Assembly: GCA_044223665.1 (NCBI GenBank)
Contig: JBGALT010000026.1
Location: 1 to 64,000, forward strand
Direction: 5' to 3'
DNA: 64,000 bases
Source of the DNA: JBBSAT01 sp044223665
Lineage (GTDB): Bacteria > Myxococcota_A > Polyangia > Polyangiales > Sandaracinaceae
Below the pieces are notes generated by a model, which saw only the letters and a program-made list of their open reading frames with translations, ran no database searches and had not been told where the DNA came from. Made by a program: the position numbers and the translations under genes. Within the stretch, counting starts at the first letter, position 1, and each line of letters opens with the position of its first letter. Below, one piece after another: positions 62,476 to 64,000 of this stretch.

Positions 62476-64000
62476 GCTTCACGCGCCTGCACAAGCTGGT
62501 CACGTACGCGCTCGCGGCGCTCGGGCTCTCGGCCCTCGCGCTGGGGGGCGAGCTGGGCCCGCTCGCGGCGCTCGCCATCGCCCTCGGCACGGTCCTCTCG
62601 TGGTGGTGCGAGGGCGAGCGCCTCGAGAGCCCACGCTGGCAGCGCGGCACCACGCTCGCGATGGCGTCGTTCTTCGTCGTCGAGATCGCGCGCGGGCTCA
62701 CCGGTGCGCCGCTCTTGCCGCTCGCGCTCGAGACGTCGGCGGCGCTCCAGATCTCGCGCCTCGCGAACCGACGGCGAGCGGCCGAGCACCAGCAGATCTC
62801 CATCCTCGCGTTCCTGCACCTGTGCGCAGCGACGGTGCTCTCGACCGAGGTGACGTACGGCCTGCTCTTCTTCGGCTTCGTGGTGCTCGTGCCGTGGATG
62901 CTGGCGCTCACCCACCTGCGCGCCGAGATCGAGGGCCACTTCGCGCCGCCTGCGACGCCCGCGCCCGAGGGCGCCGCGACGCTCGGGCGCGTGCTCGCCT
63001 CGCGCCGGCTGGTGGGCGCCGGCTTCCTGGCCGGCACCGCAGCCATCGCGATCCCGCTCTTTCTCACCACGGCACTCCTCTTCGCGGCGTTTCCGCGCGT
63101 CGGCTTCGGCTTCCTCGGCGTGCCGGGCTCGACCGGCATGCACGTGGCGGGGTTCGGCACCGACGTGACGCTCGGCGAGGTGGGCACGATCGCCGACGAT
63201 CCGACGGTCGTGCTGCGCGTCGTGCCGCACGACCAAGATCTCGCGCACCCGCCGGCGCTGCTCCCGGTGCGCTTCCGCGGGACCTCCTTCGACGCCTACG
63301 ACGGACGGCGCTGGACGCGGACGTTCCGCGGCGGCGAGCGCCTGCGTCGCTACGGCGACGAGCTCGCGATCACGCGACCGGCGCGCGCCGGCGCGGACGT
63401 CGCGTGGGACATCGTGCTCGAGCACATCGATCAGCCCGTGGTGTTCCTGCCGCCCCGCGCCGTCGCGCTCGACGTGCCGCCGCGCTACTCGGCGGGGCTC
63501 GACGTCGGCCGCGATCTCACGCTCTATCCGGGGCTCGACCTCCGCTACGAAGATCCCGATGCGCTCGGGCTCCGATACACCGTGTGGACCTCGCGGCGCG
63601 AAGAGCCGACCTCCGAGCGGCTCGGGGAGGACGAGCTGCACCGCTATCTGCAGCTGCCCCCGGGCCACGAGCGCCTCGGGGAGCTGGCGCGCGCATGGAC
63701 CGCCGGGGCGACGACCGACCGCGAGCGCGCCGAGCGCATCCTCGCTCGCTTCGGGCGACCGCCCTTCGAGTACTCGCGCACGATGCCCGACCCGGGCGGC
63801 GAGCTGCCGCTCGTCGCGTTCCTCGAGCACGGTCACGTCGGCCACTGCGAGTACTACGCGAGCGCGATGGCCGTGCTCTTGCGCGAGGTGGGCGTCCCGT
63901 CGCGGAACGTCACCGGCTTCGCGACCGCGCACTACAACCCCTACGGGCGCTTCTGGGCCGTGCGATCGGGCGACGCGCACGCGTGGGTCGAGGCGTTCCT
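62472..64000 (+). CDS. Membrane-bound transglutaminase (TgpA-like), 3' truncated by window end
   Basis: The visible 509 residues have about five N-terminal membrane segments (to about 215), a DUF3488-like region and a periplasmic transglutaminase core. The catalytic Cys is near residue 459 in GHCEYYASAMAVLLREVGVPSR, and the His near 503 in DAHAWVEAF; the Asp lies beyond the window. GTG62472 overlaps the DUF58 stop. In the MoxR-DUF58 neighbourhood this matches the TgpA family, integral membrane cysteine transglutaminase-like proteins, whose substrate is usually unknown. Confidence 0.92.
   Translation, partial: MSFTRLHKLVTYALAALGLSALALGGELGPLAALAIALGTVLSWWCEGERLESPRWQRGTTLAMASFFVVEIARGLTGAPLLPLALETSAALQISRLANRRRAAEHQQISILAFLHLCAATVLSTEVTYGLLFFGFVVLVPWMLALTHLRAEIEGHFAPPATPAPEGAATLGRVLASRRLVGAGFLAGTAAIAIPLFLTTALLFAAFPRVGFGFLGVPGSTGMHVAGFGTDVTLGEVGTIADDPTVVLRVVPHDQDLAHPPALLPVRFRGTSFDAYDGRRWTRTFRGGERLRRYGDELAITRPARAGADVAWDIVLEHIDQPVVFLPPRAVALDVPPRYSAGLDVGRDLTLYPGLDLRYEDPDALGLRYTVWTSRREEPTSERLGEDELHRYLQLPPGHERLGELARAWTAGATTDRERAERILARFGRPPFEYSRTMPDPGGELPLVAFLEHGHVGHCEYYASAMAVLLREVGVPSRNVTGFATAHYNPYGRFWAVRSGDAHAWVEAF

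Noticed and set aside
1..64000. CRISPR array, prophage, insertion sequence or rRNA operon
   Set aside because: I saw no regularly spaced repeat-spacer pattern, no transposase or phage structural gene, and no rRNA-like sequence.

Overview
This is a very GC-rich bacterial chromosome segment, gene-dense on both strands, with frequent GTG/TTG starts and many 1-4 bp gene overlaps. The gene content points to a myxobacterium-like member of Myxococcota, probably near Sandaracinaceae/Polyangiales. The signs are many lipoproteins with Asp/Ala/Gly-rich linkers, MopE-type, RCC1 and EGF repeats, Ser/Thr kinases, sigma-54 activators and orphan sensory proteins. The genus is inferred from style, not from a database match. 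I see no prophage, insertion sequence, plasmid, rRNA or CRISPR.

Layout. 1-3.5 kb is a translation block on the minus strand: rpmE, a DUF1385 membrane protein, prfA and a small secreted protein. 3.5-9.5 kb has a papain-fold peptidase with LGFP-like repeats coupled to a SpoIIAA-like protein, a divergent membrane protein with a zinc ribbon and HEXXH motif, a GNAT acetyltransferase and a membrane-anchored unknown. 9.5-14 kb has a lipase, a large sigma-54 activator and a VOC protein. 14-22.6 kb has a VanY-like lipoprotein, a lipoprotein broken by a 6-N gap, a REC/TPR membrane protein with an apparent frameshift, the helicase HrpB and a DCC-family protein. 22.8-26.4 kb has a MopE-RCC1 lipoprotein followed by a 179-bp imperfect palindrome.

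26.4-34.4 kb holds two minus-strand operons with 4-bp overlaps. One encodes an orphan solute-binding lipoprotein with two exported partners; the other encodes a TonB-domain/TonB-dependent receptor fusion with two lipoproteins. Between them are a Roadblock-like gene and a three-copy hairpin-rich repeat. 34.4-43.8 kb has rimO, a degenerate kinase fused to a winged helix facing a 1.2-kaa kinase-ATPase-TPR protein, a VOC protein and a GMC oxidoreductase with a small partner. 43.9-52.4 kb has an exported protein, a second sigma-54 protein, an exported TPR protein coupled to a large EGF-FN3-glycine-rich lipoprotein, and a Ser/Thr kinase. 52.4-56.9 kb has YaeQ and a two-component cluster: PAS kinase, hybrid kinase with a STAS-like region, and an Rcp1-like regulator.

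The clearest functional module is selC (tRNA-Sec, UCA anticodon), selA and selB at 57.0-60.4 kb. The organism therefore very probably decodes UGA as selenocysteine; selD is not in this window. The window ends in a MoxR-DUF58-transglutaminase operon that runs off the end.

Four reading-frame breaks sit in or near GC-rich, mostly low-complexity sequence: the N gap, a C5 run, a (GC)6 run in selB, and the STAS/kinase junction. They look more like sequencing or assembly errors than decayed genes.
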